Assembly (NCBI GenBank): GCA_944323425.1
Contig: CALUSL010000014.1
Location: 1 to 53,426 of the forward strand
Length of the DNA: 53,426 bases
Source: Candidatus Gastranaerophilales bacterium
GTDB taxonomy: Bacteria > Cyanobacteriota > Vampirovibrionia > Gastranaerophilales > Gastranaerophilaceae
Reading direction: 5' to 3'
Of the stretch, positions 25,854 to 35,384 are shown piece after piece. The position numbers and the translations under genes are program-made. Under the pieces are notes generated by a model. The model made no database searches. It was not told the origin of the DNA and saw nothing but the letters and a program-made list of their open reading frames with translations. Each line of letters opens with the position of its first letter. Positions within the stretch are counted from its first letter, which is position 1.

Positions 25854-26900
25854 ATGTCTGATTCAGAAAATTCTCAATCAGAAAATTTTAAACAGAGTGC
25901 GATTCTTGGCGATAGTATGTCAGGAATGCCTTTTGATGCTGCAGACAGAGATATGTTTCTGAATATATATGACGCTGCGGAAGAATACAAAAAAGGTTAT
26001 AAATTATACAATTTCAGACGTCCTGATAAATTCTCAAAAGATCATTTGAGAGGTTTGCAGGATATTCACAGAGAGTTTTCAAGGCAGCTTGCACTGGTTT
26101 TAACAGCATATCTCCGTATGCATCTTGAGGTTGATGTTGTTTCTGTTGACCAGCTTACATATGATGAGTTTATGCGCTCTATTCCGAACCCTCTGCAAAT
26201 TGCTATTTTTGAACTTAATCCTTTGCCGGGACAGATTTTGCTGGGTATAAGTTTTGAGGTATTATCCAGTATGGTCGACCGTATGCTCGGCGGGGTTGGC
26301 GCAGTAGAGGCTAAGGCAAGAGAATTGACTGATGTTGAAGAATCTCTGGTCAAAAAGATGATAGAAAGAACTATTCAGACTCTTGAAGAGGCGTGGTCTC
26401 ATATTATTCCTGTAGAAAGCCATCTTATCGGTATGGACAACAATTATTCCGGCATTCAGGTTGCAACTCCTGGGGAAATAGTTGCGCTTATCACACTGGA
26501 AGTTCATATTGCAGGCAGACATTACGGATTGATAAACCTTTGCTTCCCGTATCCTGTTCTTGAAAATGTATTGTCCCAGCTGACAACGCAGCATATTTTC
26601 CAGACGAAGGGGATTATTGCCACATCAGAAGAACGCCAGAAGATGATAGAAAAATTGAATACATCGCTTGTCGATATAAACGTTCTTTTCGGGCAAACTG
26701 ATATAACTATGAGGGATTTTCTGGATTTAAAAGTTAATGATGTTATTAAATTAGACAATTTTTCCAATGAAGATTTGATTGTAAAAGTTAATAATGAGCG
26801 CAAATTTTATGCCCGTCCGGGAAGAATAAAAGACAAAATTTGTGTTAAAATAACCGATAGATATGATTACTATGTAAATGCTCTGAAACGCTATTTTTAG
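25854..26900 (+). CDS. fliM: Flagellar motor switch protein FliM
   Basis: The 348-aa product has a FliM middle domain (LARQL/FSRQLALVLTAYLR, NPLPGQILLGISFEV, MVDRMLGGVG) and a C-terminal SpoA domain (DLKVNDVIKLDN). The extreme N-terminus lacks an obvious LSQxEIDALL CheY-binding peptide, replaced by a Ser/Asn-rich start. It binds FliG and CheY-P in the C-ring. Confidence 0.93.
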   Translation: MSDSENSQSENFKQSAILGDSMSGMPFDAADRDMFLNIYDAAEEYKKGYKLYNFRRPDKFSKDHLRGLQDIHREFSRQLALVLTAYLRMHLEVDVVSVDQLTYDEFMRSIPNPLQIAIFELNPLPGQILLGISFEVLSSMVDRMLGGVGAVEAKARELTDVEESLVKKMIERTIQTLEEAWSHIIPVESHLIGMDNNYSGIQVATPGEIVALITLEVHIAGRHYGLINLCFPYPVLENVLSQLTTQHIFQTKGIIATSEERQKMIEKLNTSLVDINVLFGQTDITMRDFLDLKVNDVIKLDNFSNEDLIVKVNNERKFYARPGRIKDKICVKITDRYDYYVNALKRYF

Positions 26901-26912
26901 AAAGGATATCCA

Positions 26913-27467
26913 ATGTCAGAAGATAAAATGCCAAATGATGATTTGAATAATGAAAATACACAGGGTTTTTCTAATGATTTCAATCCCGGACTTCCTGAAG
27001 AAAATAGCCCGTTGAATAATTCTACGGATATTCCTCCAACGGGGCATACCTCTTCTGAACCTCAGAAATTTGACTTTGAAGATGTATCAGGGAATCCTGA
27101 ATCAGGAGAAGTTCGAATTGAACAGGAGGCGAATATTGATGAGCCGGTTACGGTAAGACCTGTTGAATTTGCTCCTTTTGACAGCTATACTCCGACAAAT
27201 ACTGATACAAACCGAAACCTTGAACTTTTAATGGACATAAAACTTGAACTTACGGTAGAGTTGGGACGTTGCCATCTGCCGGTTAAAAAGGTTCTTGAAT
27301 TAACCAGAGGTTCAATAATTGAGCTGGATAAAGTTGCCGGTGAATCGGTTGAGCTTTATGCAAACGGTAAACACGTAGCAAACGGTGAAGTCGTTGTTAT
27401 TGAGGACAATTTCGGTTTGCGTATTACCAGTATCACTGATCCGGAAGAAAGAATCAAAAGTCTCTAA
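26913..27467 (+). CDS. fliN: Flagellar motor switch protein FliN
   Basis: The 184-aa product has about 95 residues of acidic, low-complexity N-terminus and a C-terminal SpoA domain (about 105-180) with LELTVELGRCHLPVKKVLEL and GLRITSITDPEERI. It completes the C-ring with FliM. Its stop overlaps the convergent murQ stop. Confidence 0.92.
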   Translation: MSEDKMPNDDLNNENTQGFSNDFNPGLPEENSPLNNSTDIPPTGHTSSEPQKFDFEDVSGNPESGEVRIEQEANIDEPVTVRPVEFAPFDSYTPTNTDTNRNLELLMDIKLELTVELGRCHLPVKKVLELTRGSIIELDKVAGESVELYANGKHVANGEVVVIEDNFGLRITSITDPEERIKSL

Positions 27468-28351
27468 TTAAGTGCTTCGAATACTTTTCTCAGCACCCCT
27501 CTATGTTCTTTTAATAAGTCGGCTGCTTTTTTGTCGTCGATTTTGTATTTTATCTGTAAAATGGAAACTTTTACATTATATCCGTTTGTGCAAAGAACAT
27601 TTTCGGCAATTTCTTCACTGCAATTCACTATAGAAGAAACTATTCTTATTGCCCGTTTTTTCAGTTTGTCATTAGTTGCTTTTACATCAATCATATAATT
27701 TTTATAAGTTTTTCCGATTTTTATCATTGATGCAGTAGTAAGCATGTTTAGTACCATTTTTTGGGCAGTGCCTGCTTTCATTCGTGTGGAGCCTGATATT
27801 GCTTCTGCACCGGTATCAACAAAAATAAAACAATCAGCAAAGTCTTTCATTTTTGCATTTTTGTTCGATGAAACGGCTATTGTTCTGCAGCCGCGGTTCC
27901 TTGCAAGCTCAAGGATTTTTACCACATAATTGGCATTTCCGGATGCGGAAATACATACGATAGAATCATTGCTTTTTATCTCTTTTCTCTTAAAATCAAA
28001 TTCTGCCAGTTCCGTAGAATCTTCTGCACCTTCAACGGCGGTTTTTATAGCAACATCACCGCCTGCTATGATTCCCTGAACCATAGACGGGTTTGTGTTA
28101 AAGGTCGGCGGGCATTCGGAGGCGTCCAGAATCCCAAGTCTCCCGCTTGTTCCTGCACCAAAATATAATAGCCTTCCTCCGTTTTGAAAATTAGTGCTTA
28201 TTATATCAACAGCTGCGGCAATTTCAGGCAGCGCTTTTTGAACAGCTATTGCAACTGTTAAATCTTCATTATTTATGAGTGTGACAATACCCAGAGAGTC
28301 TGTTAAATCTATATTTTCTGTATTTTTGTTCAGAGTTTCAGTTGATATCAT
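27464..28351 (-). CDS. murQ: N-acetylmuramic acid 6-phosphate etherase
   Basis: The 295-aa product has the SIS-type MurQ signature: LLYFGAGTSGRLGILDASECPPT near 70-93, GGDVAI near 106, VCISASGNANYV near 138 and a GSTRMKAGTAQKMVLNMLT stretch near 195. It splits MurNAc-6-P to GlcNAc-6-P and lactate. It lies behind anmK, so the pair recycles anhydro-MurNAc from the cell wall. Confidence 0.96.
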   Translation of the reverse strand: MISTETLNKNTENIDLTDSLGIVTLINNEDLTVAIAVQKALPEIAAAVDIISTNFQNGGRLLYFGAGTSGRLGILDASECPPTFNTNPSMVQGIIAGGDVAIKTAVEGAEDSTELAEFDFKRKEIKSNDSIVCISASGNANYVVKILELARNRGCRTIAVSSNKNAKMKDFADCFIFVDTGAEAISGSTRMKAGTAQKMVLNMLTTASMIKIGKTYKNYMIDVKATNDKLKKRAIRIVSSIVNCSEEIAENVLCTNGYNVKVSILQIKYKIDDKKAADLLKEHRGVLRKVFEALN

Positions 28352-28368
28352 ATTATTTATTCCGTATT

Positions 28369-29508
28369 TTAATAAGAAATTTCACCCATAACTACTTTTT
28401 TTTCTGCTCCTGTGCAGGATGGTAGATTGTTCGGGATTTTGTTTATTGTACAGTAACCCAACAGGGCAAAAGCCATCGCTTCTTTAAATTTGTCGTTTAT
28501 ATTGAAATTCGCATGTGTTTTTACAGGAATATTTTCAAAATATTTTTTCAAAAGACCTGTTAAAAATTTATTGTATGCTCCTCCGCCTCCGAGTACTATT
28601 TCTTCTACTATGGTTTTGGGAAATACAAAATTTTTATATGCATCAAAAATTGTTTTTGCTGTTAATGTACTAATGGTGGCTATAATGTCACATTTGTTAA
28701 ATGGCGCATTTTGAAGCAGTTTTTCAGCATATTCATTGTTAAACAATTCTCTTCCGGTTGTCTTTGGCGGTTTGATGCTGAAATAAGGCTCTTTTAACAG
28801 TATATCAAGCCAATTTTCATCAACAATTCCGCTGCAGGCAATTCGTCCGTCTTTATCAAAAGGAAGATCAAAATATTTTTTCATGCAGTAATCAATGAGC
28901 ATATTGCCGGGACCTGTATCAAACGCAAATGTTTCACAATTCGGAGACAACACCGTTACATTTGCAATTCCTCCGATATTCTGTATGCACCTTGAAATTT
29001 TCCGACCGAAAATAATTTCGTCTGCAAAAGGAACCAGTGGAGCGCCCTGTCCACCGGCTGCAATATCTTTTGTTCTAAAATTTCCGACTGTTAAAACACC
29101 GGTATTATCTGAGATTACGGAGATATTCCCTATTTGAAGAGTTGAGCCTGTTGATATACCTGCAATATTCTTTTGGTCCGGCATATGGAAAACTGTCTGA
29201 CCATGTGAAGCAATGAAATCTACATCTTTGCATTTTAATCCTGCTTTTTTAATTAATTCATTCGCGCATTTTGCAAAAAGTTTGCCGACTACAAAATCCA
29301 TATAACAAATATCTCGAGTTGTACCCCGGTTGTTTGCAATGTTCAAAAGTTTTTCTTGTATCTCTTCGGGATAAATAACCGTATGCGTGGTGATAAATTC
29401 AAATTTGAAATCCTCAAAGATTTTAATCAAACAAGCGTCAATACCGTCCATTGACGTACCTGACATCATACCTATTGCTATTTTGTAGTTTTTCTCCATA
29501 GGCTTCAT
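28369..29508 (-). CDS. anmK: Anhydro-N-acetylmuramic acid kinase
   Basis: I place the start at the ATG at 29508, with AAAGAG six bases upstream, rather than an in-frame TTG 18 bp earlier. The product (379 aa) has GMMSGTSMDGIDA at the N-terminus, ASHGQTVFH, DTGPGNMLID and LGGGGAYNKFL, all AnmK landmarks. It phosphorylates and opens anhydroMurNAc to MurNAc-6-P for MurQ, the next gene. Confidence 0.95.
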   Translation of the reverse strand: MKPMEKNYKIAIGMMSGTSMDGIDACLIKIFEDFKFEFITTHTVIYPEEIQEKLLNIANNRGTTRDICYMDFVVGKLFAKCANELIKKAGLKCKDVDFIASHGQTVFHMPDQKNIAGISTGSTLQIGNISVISDNTGVLTVGNFRTKDIAAGGQGAPLVPFADEIIFGRKISRCIQNIGGIANVTVLSPNCETFAFDTGPGNMLIDYCMKKYFDLPFDKDGRIACSGIVDENWLDILLKEPYFSIKPPKTTGRELFNNEYAEKLLQNAPFNKCDIIATISTLTAKTIFDAYKNFVFPKTIVEEIVLGGGGAYNKFLTGLLKKYFENIPVKTHANFNINDKFKEAMAFALLGYCTINKIPNNLPSCTGAEKKVVMGEISY

Positions 29509-29579
29509 TATACTCTTTAATAACAATTTTTAACAAGCTGCTTCTCAAAAAAGTTTGCTTGCGTTAGAATAAATACACT

Positions 29580-30662
29580 ATGAAAGATATGTTAGATAAA
29601 ATACTCGAAATTGAGAAAAAATATATTGAATTGGGTACGACACTCTCTGACCCTGCAGTAATACATGATTATGAAAAATTCAGAGATCTCTCAAAACAGC
29701 GTAAGGCAATGGAAGAAACTGTCGAGGTCTACAGAGAATGGAAAAAGAATGAAGAAGCTATTTCCGATGCAAAAGAACTCATAAAATCTGAGTCTGACGA
29801 AGAAATGAAAGAGTTCTTGAAAACAGAAATGGCAGAAAACGAAAAGAGAAATCAGGAATTAGAAGAAAGAATGAAAGTTCTGCTTCTTCCCAGAGACCCG
29901 ATGGATGACAAGGATATTATGCTGGAAATTCGCGGCGGAGCCGGTGGTGACGAAGCGAATATCTTTGCCGGAGACCTTATGCGTATGTATTTAAGATATG
30001 CGGATAAGCAGGGCTGGCAAACAAAAATTCTAAGTATGACAGAATGTGAAGCTGGCGGCGTATCAGAGGTTATTATCTCAATGAAGGGTGACAGTCTGTA
30101 TTCGAAGTTGAAATACGAATCAGGAGTCCACAGAGTACAACGAGTTCCGCAGACAGAATCACAGGGTCGTGTTCATACATCTACAGCTACGGTTGCTGTT
30201 ATGCCTGAAGTTGATGATGTAGAAATCGAACTAAATCCTGCAGATTTGGAAATTTCTACAGCTCGTTCAGGAGGTGCCGGCGGACAGAATGTTAACAAGG
30301 TTGAAACTGCTGTTCGTGTATTTCACAAACCCAGCGGTATCATGATTTTTTGTACGGAAGAACGCTCACAGCTGCAGAACAAAGAACGAGCTCTGCAGAT
30401 TTTAAAAGCGAAATTGTATGATATAGAAACTCAGAAACAGATGCAGGAAATTACTGACCTGAGACGATCTCAGGTGGGAACCGGCGACCGTTCGGAACGT
30501 ATAAGAACATACAATTTCCCTCAGGGCAGACTGACTGACCATCGTATAGGGCAGAATCTCAATGTTTGGACTGTAATTGATGGTGATTTAGACGAATTGA
30601 TAAATCTTCTGATTGAACATGACCAGAAGTTAAAATTAGAGAAATTGGCGCAAATAGGATGA
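29580..30662 (+). CDS. prfA: Peptide chain release factor 1
   Basis: The 360-aa product has the GGQ motif in [17 protein letters not shown] near residue 235 and the RF1-type tripeptide region [13 protein letters not shown]. It terminates at UAA and UAG. The start ATG has almost no leader behind a TAGAAT-like -10. It overlaps zupT by ATGA. Confidence 0.96.
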   Translation: MKDMLDKILEIEKKYIELGTTLSDPAVIHDYEKFRDLSKQRKAMEETVEVYREWKKNEEAISDAKELIKSESDEEMKEFLKTEMAENEKRNQELEERMKVLLLPRDPMDDKDIMLEIRGGAGGDEANIFAGDLMRMYLRYADKQGWQTKILSMTECEAGGVSEVIISMKGDSLYSKLKYESGVHRVQRVPQTESQGRVHTSTATVAVMPEVDDVEIELNPADLEISTARSGGAGGQNVNKVETAVRVFHKPSGIMIFCTEERSQLQNKERALQILKAKLYDIETQKQMQEITDLRRSQVGTGDRSERIRTYNFPQGRLTDHRIGQNLNVWTVIDGDLDELINLLIEHDQKLKLEKLAQIG

Positions 30663-31456
30663 TTATAGAACATCAACATATTATAGCGTTTTTATTAACG
30701 CTTATTGCCGGTCTGGCTACAGTGCTCGGCGGAACTGTCTCATTTTTCGTAAAAAGAAGCAATCTTAGAATGTTAGCTACCGGATTGGGCTTTTCTGCCG
30801 GTGTAATGATTTATATGGCATTGACGGAAATATTAAAAGACTCACGTTCTTTTACAGAAATATATTTTGGAGATAAAGCCGCACTTATTACCTTTATAGG
30901 CTTTTTCTGCGGAATTATTCTTGCCGGACTGATTGATTATTTTTTGCCCGCTCATTTTGGCGATGAATTGATAGACAAAAATCCTGAACATATAACAGAA
31001 GAAGATGCAAAAATAAAAAAAGCCGGTTTGCTTACGGCTATAGCTATTTCGCTTCACCGTTTTCCTGAAGGTCTGACAATGTTTCTGGTTGCCAGTACAA
31101 ATGTAAAACTTGGTATTCCTCTTGCTATTGCTATCGCTATACACAACTTGCCGGAGGGTATTGCAATAGGACTTCCTATGTATCATGCAACAGGTAAAAA
31201 AAGAATGGCTATGCTGTTTTCTCTTATTGCAGGTATTTCCGGTCCAATAGGTGCAATAATAGGATTCGGACTAATAAAAATCTTTATGCCGCAGATGGCT
31301 ATTGGAATTTTGTTCTCAATAGTTGCCGGTATTATGGTTTATATTTCTCTGGATACTTTGTTACCGACTGCCAGAGAATACGGAGAAAACCATGATGTAA
31401 TGGCTGGAATTTTTTCCGGAATGTTTTTTATTGGAGCCGGATTATTGCTTGTTTAA
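30659..31456 (+). CDS. zupT: ZIP-family metal transporter ZupT
   Basis: The 265-aa product has eight membrane helices and the ZIP motifs [16 protein letters not shown] near 136 (helix 4) and [17 protein letters not shown] near 165 (helix 5). It imports zinc and other divalent ions. Translationally coupled to prfA. The last 15 bp overlap the 3' end of the convergent galE. Confidence 0.92.
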   Translation: MIIEHQHIIAFLLTLIAGLATVLGGTVSFFVKRSNLRMLATGLGFSAGVMIYMALTEILKDSRSFTEIYFGDKAALITFIGFFCGIILAGLIDYFLPAHFGDELIDKNPEHITEEDAKIKKAGLLTAIAISLHRFPEGLTMFLVASTNVKLGIPLAIAIAIHNLPEGIAIGLPMYHATGKKRMAMLFSLIAGISGPIGAIIGFGLIKIFMPQMAIGILFSIVAGIMVYISLDTLLPTAREYGENHDVMAGIFSGMFFIGAGLLLV

Positions 31457-32437
31457 AAATCCTTCGGGATGAGTTTTATGCCACATCCAGGCTGTTTCTA
31501 TTATATGTTCTATATTTGTATATTCGGGTTTCCAGCCCAGTATTGATTTTGCTTTTTCGCTGGACGCAACCAAAACTGCCGGATCGCCGGCTCTTCTCGG
31601 TGCTGTTTTTGCCGGAATCGGATGACCTGTTACTCTACGGCTTGCTTCAATAATTTCATTTACGCTGAAACCTACGCCGTTACCCAGATTGAAAATATTG
31701 CTTTCTCCTCCATTTCTCAAATATTCCAGAGCCAGAATATGCGCCTGAGCAAGATCTGTGACGTGTATGTAATCTCTAATACAGGTACCGTCTTTTGTTC
31801 TATAATCAGTTCCAAAAATGGAGACTTCTTTTCTTTTGCCGTTAGCAACCTGCAAAATAATAGGAATTATATGTGTTTCGGGAGAATGATCTTCTCCGAT
31901 TTTTCCGCTTTTATGTGCTCCGCAGGCATTAAAATATCTGAGAGATACGAATTTTAGATTATGCGCAGCCGAAACCCACTTGAACATTTTTTCCATAGCC
32001 AGCTTTGTTTCTCCATATGGATTTGTCGGGATTTTTTTGTCAGTTTCTAGAATCGGTATGTTTTCAGGTTCTCCATATGTTGCAGCAGTTGAAGAAAATA
32101 CAATATTTTTTATACTGTTTTCCACCATGGATTTTAACAATGTCATTGTTCCGTAGACATTATTGTCATAATATTTTAAAGGTTCAGTCATACTTTCGCC
32201 AACGAGTGAATTTGCAGCAAAATGTATAACTGCGTCTATGTTCTCATTCTTAAAAAGATTGTCTAAAAAAGCTTTGTCTCTAATATCTCCATTGTAAAAT
32301 TTTGCATCAGTATGCACAGCTTCAATATGTCCGCTTTGGAGATTGTCTGCAACTACCACATCGTATCCGCGTTCAATAAGTTCATAAACCGTGTGTGAAC
32401 CTATGTAGCCGGCACCGCCCAATACTAAAACTTTCAT
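31442..32437 (-). CDS. galE: UDP-glucose 4-epimerase
   Basis: The 331-aa product has the Rossmann GGAGYIGSH at 7-15, IHFAANSLVGES, the catalytic SSTAATYG and the NPYGETK tyrosine-lysine pair, and a full GalE C-terminus (GLGNG-type FNLGNGVGFSV, LGWKPEY). It interconverts UDP-Glc and UDP-Gal for surface glycans. It follows the methyltransferase gene by 4 bp. Confidence 0.94.
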   Translation of the reverse strand: MKVLVLGGAGYIGSHTVYELIERGYDVVVADNLQSGHIEAVHTDAKFYNGDIRDKAFLDNLFKNENIDAVIHFAANSLVGESMTEPLKYYDNNVYGTMTLLKSMVENSIKNIVFSSTAATYGEPENIPILETDKKIPTNPYGETKLAMEKMFKWVSAAHNLKFVSLRYFNACGAHKSGKIGEDHSPETHIIPIILQVANGKRKEVSIFGTDYRTKDGTCIRDYIHVTDLAQAHILALEYLRNGGESNIFNLGNGVGFSVNEIIEASRRVTGHPIPAKTAPRRAGDPAVLVASSEKAKSILGWKPEYTNIEHIIETAWMWHKTHPEGFLNKQ

Positions 32438-32441
32438 CTTT

Positions 32442-33302
32442 TTAATCCTTTATGTTTGATAAACTAATCATTAATGTATCACTTTTTCCTAATATTTTTA
32501 ATAAGTTTTTATATACACAATCCAATTTATTGAAAAAAGTCCATTTTAGATGTCCGCCTTTTTCTCCTTTAAATATCCAGTAAAGATGATTCGCCAGTCC
32601 AAATCGCTGAATCGGTTTTATGTAGTTTATTTTTGCATTACATTTATTAACCAGATTTTTTAATGTTTTTTTGTTAAAACAAAATAAATGGCATCTCCAG
32701 TGGGTAAAATTAGCAAATGCACGGCATTTATAAAGAGAGAGAAGTGCATCATCTTCATTCGGAACTTCAATAATCAACTCTCCGTTATCGTTTAGAAAGT
32801 TGAGTAGTTGTTCTATCATTGTTTCAGGGTCTCTAAGGTGCTCAAGAACATGAAACATTGTAATTACATCAAATTTTTTGTCTATAGACTCTAATGTCGG
32901 ATAAACGTTAAGCTTATTTTTTATGAAAAATTCTGATAGTGCCTCTTGTTGTTCAACTCCGTAAACATCTGCAATTTCTTTAGCCTTTATTAAAAATCCG
33001 CCGGCACCGCAGCCAAAATCCAGAACGGATTTTCCCTTTATTCTGCTTTTTAGCGATTCAAATCTTCTTGTGTCATCTGTATTTGATGCAACAAGCCATC
33101 TTTCTGGTTGAAAGTTTGGTGAATGCATTTTTCCGTTTTTATAAAAATCCTTATATATATGTTCAAAAGATGATAAAAATACAAGTGAACAATTATTGCA
33201 TCTTAATACTTTTAACTCTTTGCTGTCTCTAAGTTTATATCCTGTATCAGCAACATCAGTGCTGCCGCATAAACAGCATTTATTATGTTCCTTCTGTTTC
33301 AT
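32442..33302 (-). CDS. SAM-dependent methyltransferase with N-terminal zinc ribbon
   Basis: The 286-aa product has a Cys4 ribbon (CCLCGS and CNNC within the first 40 residues) followed by a class I methyltransferase fold with VLDFGCGAGGFL near 93 and FHVLEHLRDPE near 150. This layout matches methyltransferases that act on nucleotide-linked sugars or surface glycans. It is the first gene of an operon with galE, in line with that. Confidence 0.85.
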   Translation of the reverse strand: MKQKEHNKCCLCGSTDVADTGYKLRDSKELKVLRCNNCSLVFLSSFEHIYKDFYKNGKMHSPNFQPERWLVASNTDDTRRFESLKSRIKGKSVLDFGCGAGGFLIKAKEIADVYGVEQQEALSEFFIKNKLNVYPTLESIDKKFDVITMFHVLEHLRDPETMIEQLLNFLNDNGELIIEVPNEDDALLSLYKCRAFANFTHWRCHLFCFNKKTLKNLVNKCNAKINYIKPIQRFGLANHLYWIFKGEKGGHLKWTFFNKLDCVYKNLLKILGKSDTLMISLSNIKD

Positions 33303-33374
33303 AATATGGTTATTTTAGGTGATATATGAAAGAAAATCAATTTTCTGATAAAATAGAATTAAAAAGGAGTATGT

Positions 33375-33611
33375 ATGAAAGTATCCGGAATCAAAAATTT
33401 TTATGAAAACAATTTGAAAAAACCTTATAAACAGATTGAATATACGGGTTATGCCGCATTGGCAACAACTGCCGGATGTCTCGTGAGAACAAAATCCAGA
33501 AAGCTGCATAAAACATTCGGTATACTTACCGGTGTTTTTGCTCTTGCTCATCTGGGACTGATTAAATATTATCAATCATTTAGAGCTGTTGCTCAAAAAG
33601 ATAAAAATTAG
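33375..33611 (+). CDS. Small membrane protein, 78 aa
   Basis: The product begins MKVSGIKNFYENN and has two hydrophobic stretches (about 24-40 and 50-68). The start has a good AAGGAG. The MKVS start resembles the MKIS starts of the 42-52 kb proteins, but no FK motif follows. Not recognised. Confidence 0.65.
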   Translation: MKVSGIKNFYENNLKKPYKQIEYTGYAALATTAGCLVRTKSRKLHKTFGILTGVFALAHLGLIKYYQSFRAVAQKDKN

Positions 33612-33694
33612 CATAGCAAAAATATAGAACTTTTGTTTTTGTATAATATAGTATTATTGCTTTACAATTAGATTTACAGCCGGATTTAATATAA

Positions 33695-34147
33695 ATGCAG
33701 ATAAAAGAAATAACAGAAAATAAAAAACAATATTTAGATTTACTGCTCATTGGTGATGAGCAGGAGAGTATGATTGATAAATATTTGCCGGATGGAACAA
33801 TGTTCGTGCTATTTGATGAAGAGCCAAGAGCTGTATGTGTGGTTATTCAAAAATATCCTACAGTTTTGGAAATCAAAAATCTGTCAGTATATCCTGAGTA
33901 TCAAAATAGGGGTTATGGCAGTTTTATGCTTAATCATATTTTTAAAACGTATAGGGATTCAATGAATACGTTTCTTGTTGGGACCGGAGAAAATGAAAAA
34001 ACTATTTCATTTTATATAAAAAACGGGTTTGTGTATTCACACAAAATTGAAAACTTTTTTACAGAAAATTATGACCATCCGATATTTGAAAACGGAATAC
34101 AATTAAAAGATATGATATATTTAAAATTATCGTTTCATCAGTTTTAG
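33695..34147 (+). CDS. GNAT-family N-acetyltransferase
   Basis: The 150-aa product has the GNAT acetyl-CoA loop NRGYGSFMLNHIF near residue 70 preceded by the beta-4 IKNLSVYPEYQ, and a C-terminal FYIKNGFVYS. The substrate is unknown. Its 3' end overlaps the convergent AlkD-like gene by 21 bp. Confidence 0.88.
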   Translation: MQIKEITENKKQYLDLLLIGDEQESMIDKYLPDGTMFVLFDEEPRAVCVVIQKYPTVLEIKNLSVYPEYQNRGYGSFMLNHIFKTYRDSMNTFLVGTGENEKTISFYIKNGFVYSHKIENFFTENYDHPIFENGIQLKDMIYLKLSFHQF

Positions 34148-34813
34148 CTTTTGTTTTGTTTCTTTGTCTACTCTGAATGATTCGCAAATTTTTTGGATGG
34201 ACTTATTGTATGTGAAGTTATCAATTTTTGTACTTTCGAGAAATTTTGTAGTTTGTTGTGGAAATTTTATAAAACAAATAGAAATAAGCCACGCTGCACC
34301 CATTCTTGCGTAATACTTTTCTGATGTAAACGTATTTATCAGTTCAAATATTTCCTCAAGATACTTTTCTTCTATAAAATAGTTTAGCATCATGACATGT
34401 GAAAACCTTATTTCATATTCTTTTTCTGAATATGAAAATTCTCTTATAAAGTTCCAGATTGTATCTTTATGCTCTTTTGTGTATTTTAGTCCGCAGCAAA
34501 AAGTATCACAAATTGACCAGCTATCGATTTCAGGAATAAAATCAGCTATTTTCTCTAAAATATTTGTACAATCCTTTTCTTTTAACAAACCTATTACCAT
34601 ACCCTGAAGCATTTTTTCTTCCATGTATACAGGTGTTATCTTCAAAAAATTTTCCCAGTCCTCTTTATATATTTCTCTGGCAATTTTTCTTAAAACCGGC
34701 AGCCTTACTCCGAGAACATTTTTTACACCAGGCAGTAATGATGATGAAAACTTCTGATATTTTTTATCAGCTTCTGATTGGAGTTTTTTTCGTATCTTTT
34801 TGCTTATGCACAT
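34127..34813 (-). CDS. AlkD-like DNA alkylation repair protein
   Basis: I place the start at the ATG at 34813 with GGAAG upstream; an in-frame TTG is 15 bp earlier. The 228-aa product is a HEAT-like all-helical protein with VRLPVLRKIAREI near 40 and a WSICD near 100, as in AlkD glycosylases, which remove alkylated purines. Catalysis is unproven for this divergent member. Confidence 0.8.
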   Translation of the reverse strand: MCISKKIRKKLQSEADKKYQKFSSSLLPGVKNVLGVRLPVLRKIAREIYKEDWENFLKITPVYMEEKMLQGMVIGLLKEKDCTNILEKIADFIPEIDSWSICDTFCCGLKYTKEHKDTIWNFIREFSYSEKEYEIRFSHVMMLNYFIEEKYLEEIFELINTFTSEKYYARMGAAWLISICFIKFPQQTTKFLESTKIDNFTYNKSIQKICESFRVDKETKQKLKLMKR

Positions 34814-34848
34814 ATTTAATTCTTCCAACAGTCTTATTGAATTTAAAA

Positions 34849-35145
34849 TTAGCTCTGCATTTTGTCCAGAAGTTTTTTTATTTCGAGAATTTTTTCTTTT
34901 GCTTCTTCTTTATTTTCGAAAGATGATGCAACACAATTTTCAAGATGAGTTTTTAATATATTGCTTTCGACATGTTTGATAGCTGAGCGTACAGCTTTAA
35001 GTTGAATGATGATATCCGGACAGTATCTCTGTTCTTCTATCATCTTTTTAATTCCCTCAAGCTGACCTATAGCCCTGTTAATACGAGGGATTTCTTGTTT
35101 GTGGCTGGGATTTTCAGTAGAATTTTTCATATCACAATTATACAT
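34849..35145 (-). CDS. csoR: CsoR-type copper-sensing transcriptional repressor
   Basis: The 98-aa all-helical protein has the CsoR ligand set C42, H67 and C71 (RYCPDI and THLENC), which in the family reads Cu(I), and the RINRAIGQLEGIKKMI helix 1. A second possible start is M6. It lies behind the metallothionein-like gene, separated by a terminator-like hairpin, and two CsoR-type operators sit upstream of both genes. It presumably represses its own operon until copper is bound. Confidence 0.88.
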   Translation of the reverse strand: MYNCDMKNSTENPSHKQEIPRINRAIGQLEGIKKMIEEQRYCPDIIIQLKAVRSAIKHVESNILKTHLENCVASSFENKEEAKEKILEIKKLLDKMQS

Positions 35146-35174
35146 AAAAAACGGGGACGGTAAAAACTTCCCCG
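35146..35174 (-). terminator. Terminator/attenuator between the metallothionein-like gene and csoR
   Basis: On the minus strand CGGGGA-N11-TCCCCG is followed by six T (35146-35151) that run straight into the csoR ATG. It should end most transcripts after the small gene and allow low read-through into csoR. Confidence 0.65.
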
Positions 35175-35189
35175 CTGTTTTAATAAAAT

Positions 35190-35309
35190 TTATTTTTTAG
35201 GTGTTTCTTTGCATTCCGGCGGACAATTGCATTTGTCTTCTGTGCAGGTGCAGTTGTCTCCGCAGGTGCAATTAATGCATTTGCAATGTGGGTTTGAACA
35301 ATTTGCCAT
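35190..35309 (-). CDS. Metallothionein-like protein, 39 aa
   Basis: A short minus-strand ORF starts at ATG 35309 with a strong AGGAGG five bases upstream and ends at TAA. The product begins MANCSNPHCKCIN and has ten cysteines (4, 9, 11, 14, 16, 20, 22, 27, 29, 33), mostly as CxC and CxxC, plus one His, and no aromatic residue. This is a metallothionein composition; it should bind Cu(I) or Zn(II). It is the promoter-proximal gene of the CsoR-controlled unit. It is not clearly of the cyanobacterial SmtA family. Confidence 0.85.
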   Translation of the reverse strand: MANCSNPHCKCINCTCGDNCTCTEDKCNCPPECKETPKK

Positions 35310-35328
35310 AACAGCCTCCTTATCTTTG

Positions 35329-35384
35329 TACCCTGTGGGGGTATTTTATAACTACATTATACCCTTATGGGGTATAGTTGTCAA
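35329..35384 (-). promoter_or_regulatory. Promoter with two CsoR-type operators
   Basis: On the minus strand TTGACA (35379-35384), an exact 17-nt spacer and TATAAT (35356-35361) form a consensus sigma70 promoter. The dyad TACCC-N4-GGGTA type operator ATACCC-TTAT-GGGGTAT (35359-35375) fills the spacer. A second TACCC-TGTG-GGGGTA (35329-35343) lies just after the predicted start. Both match CsoR/RcnR-family sites. Confidence 0.85.
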
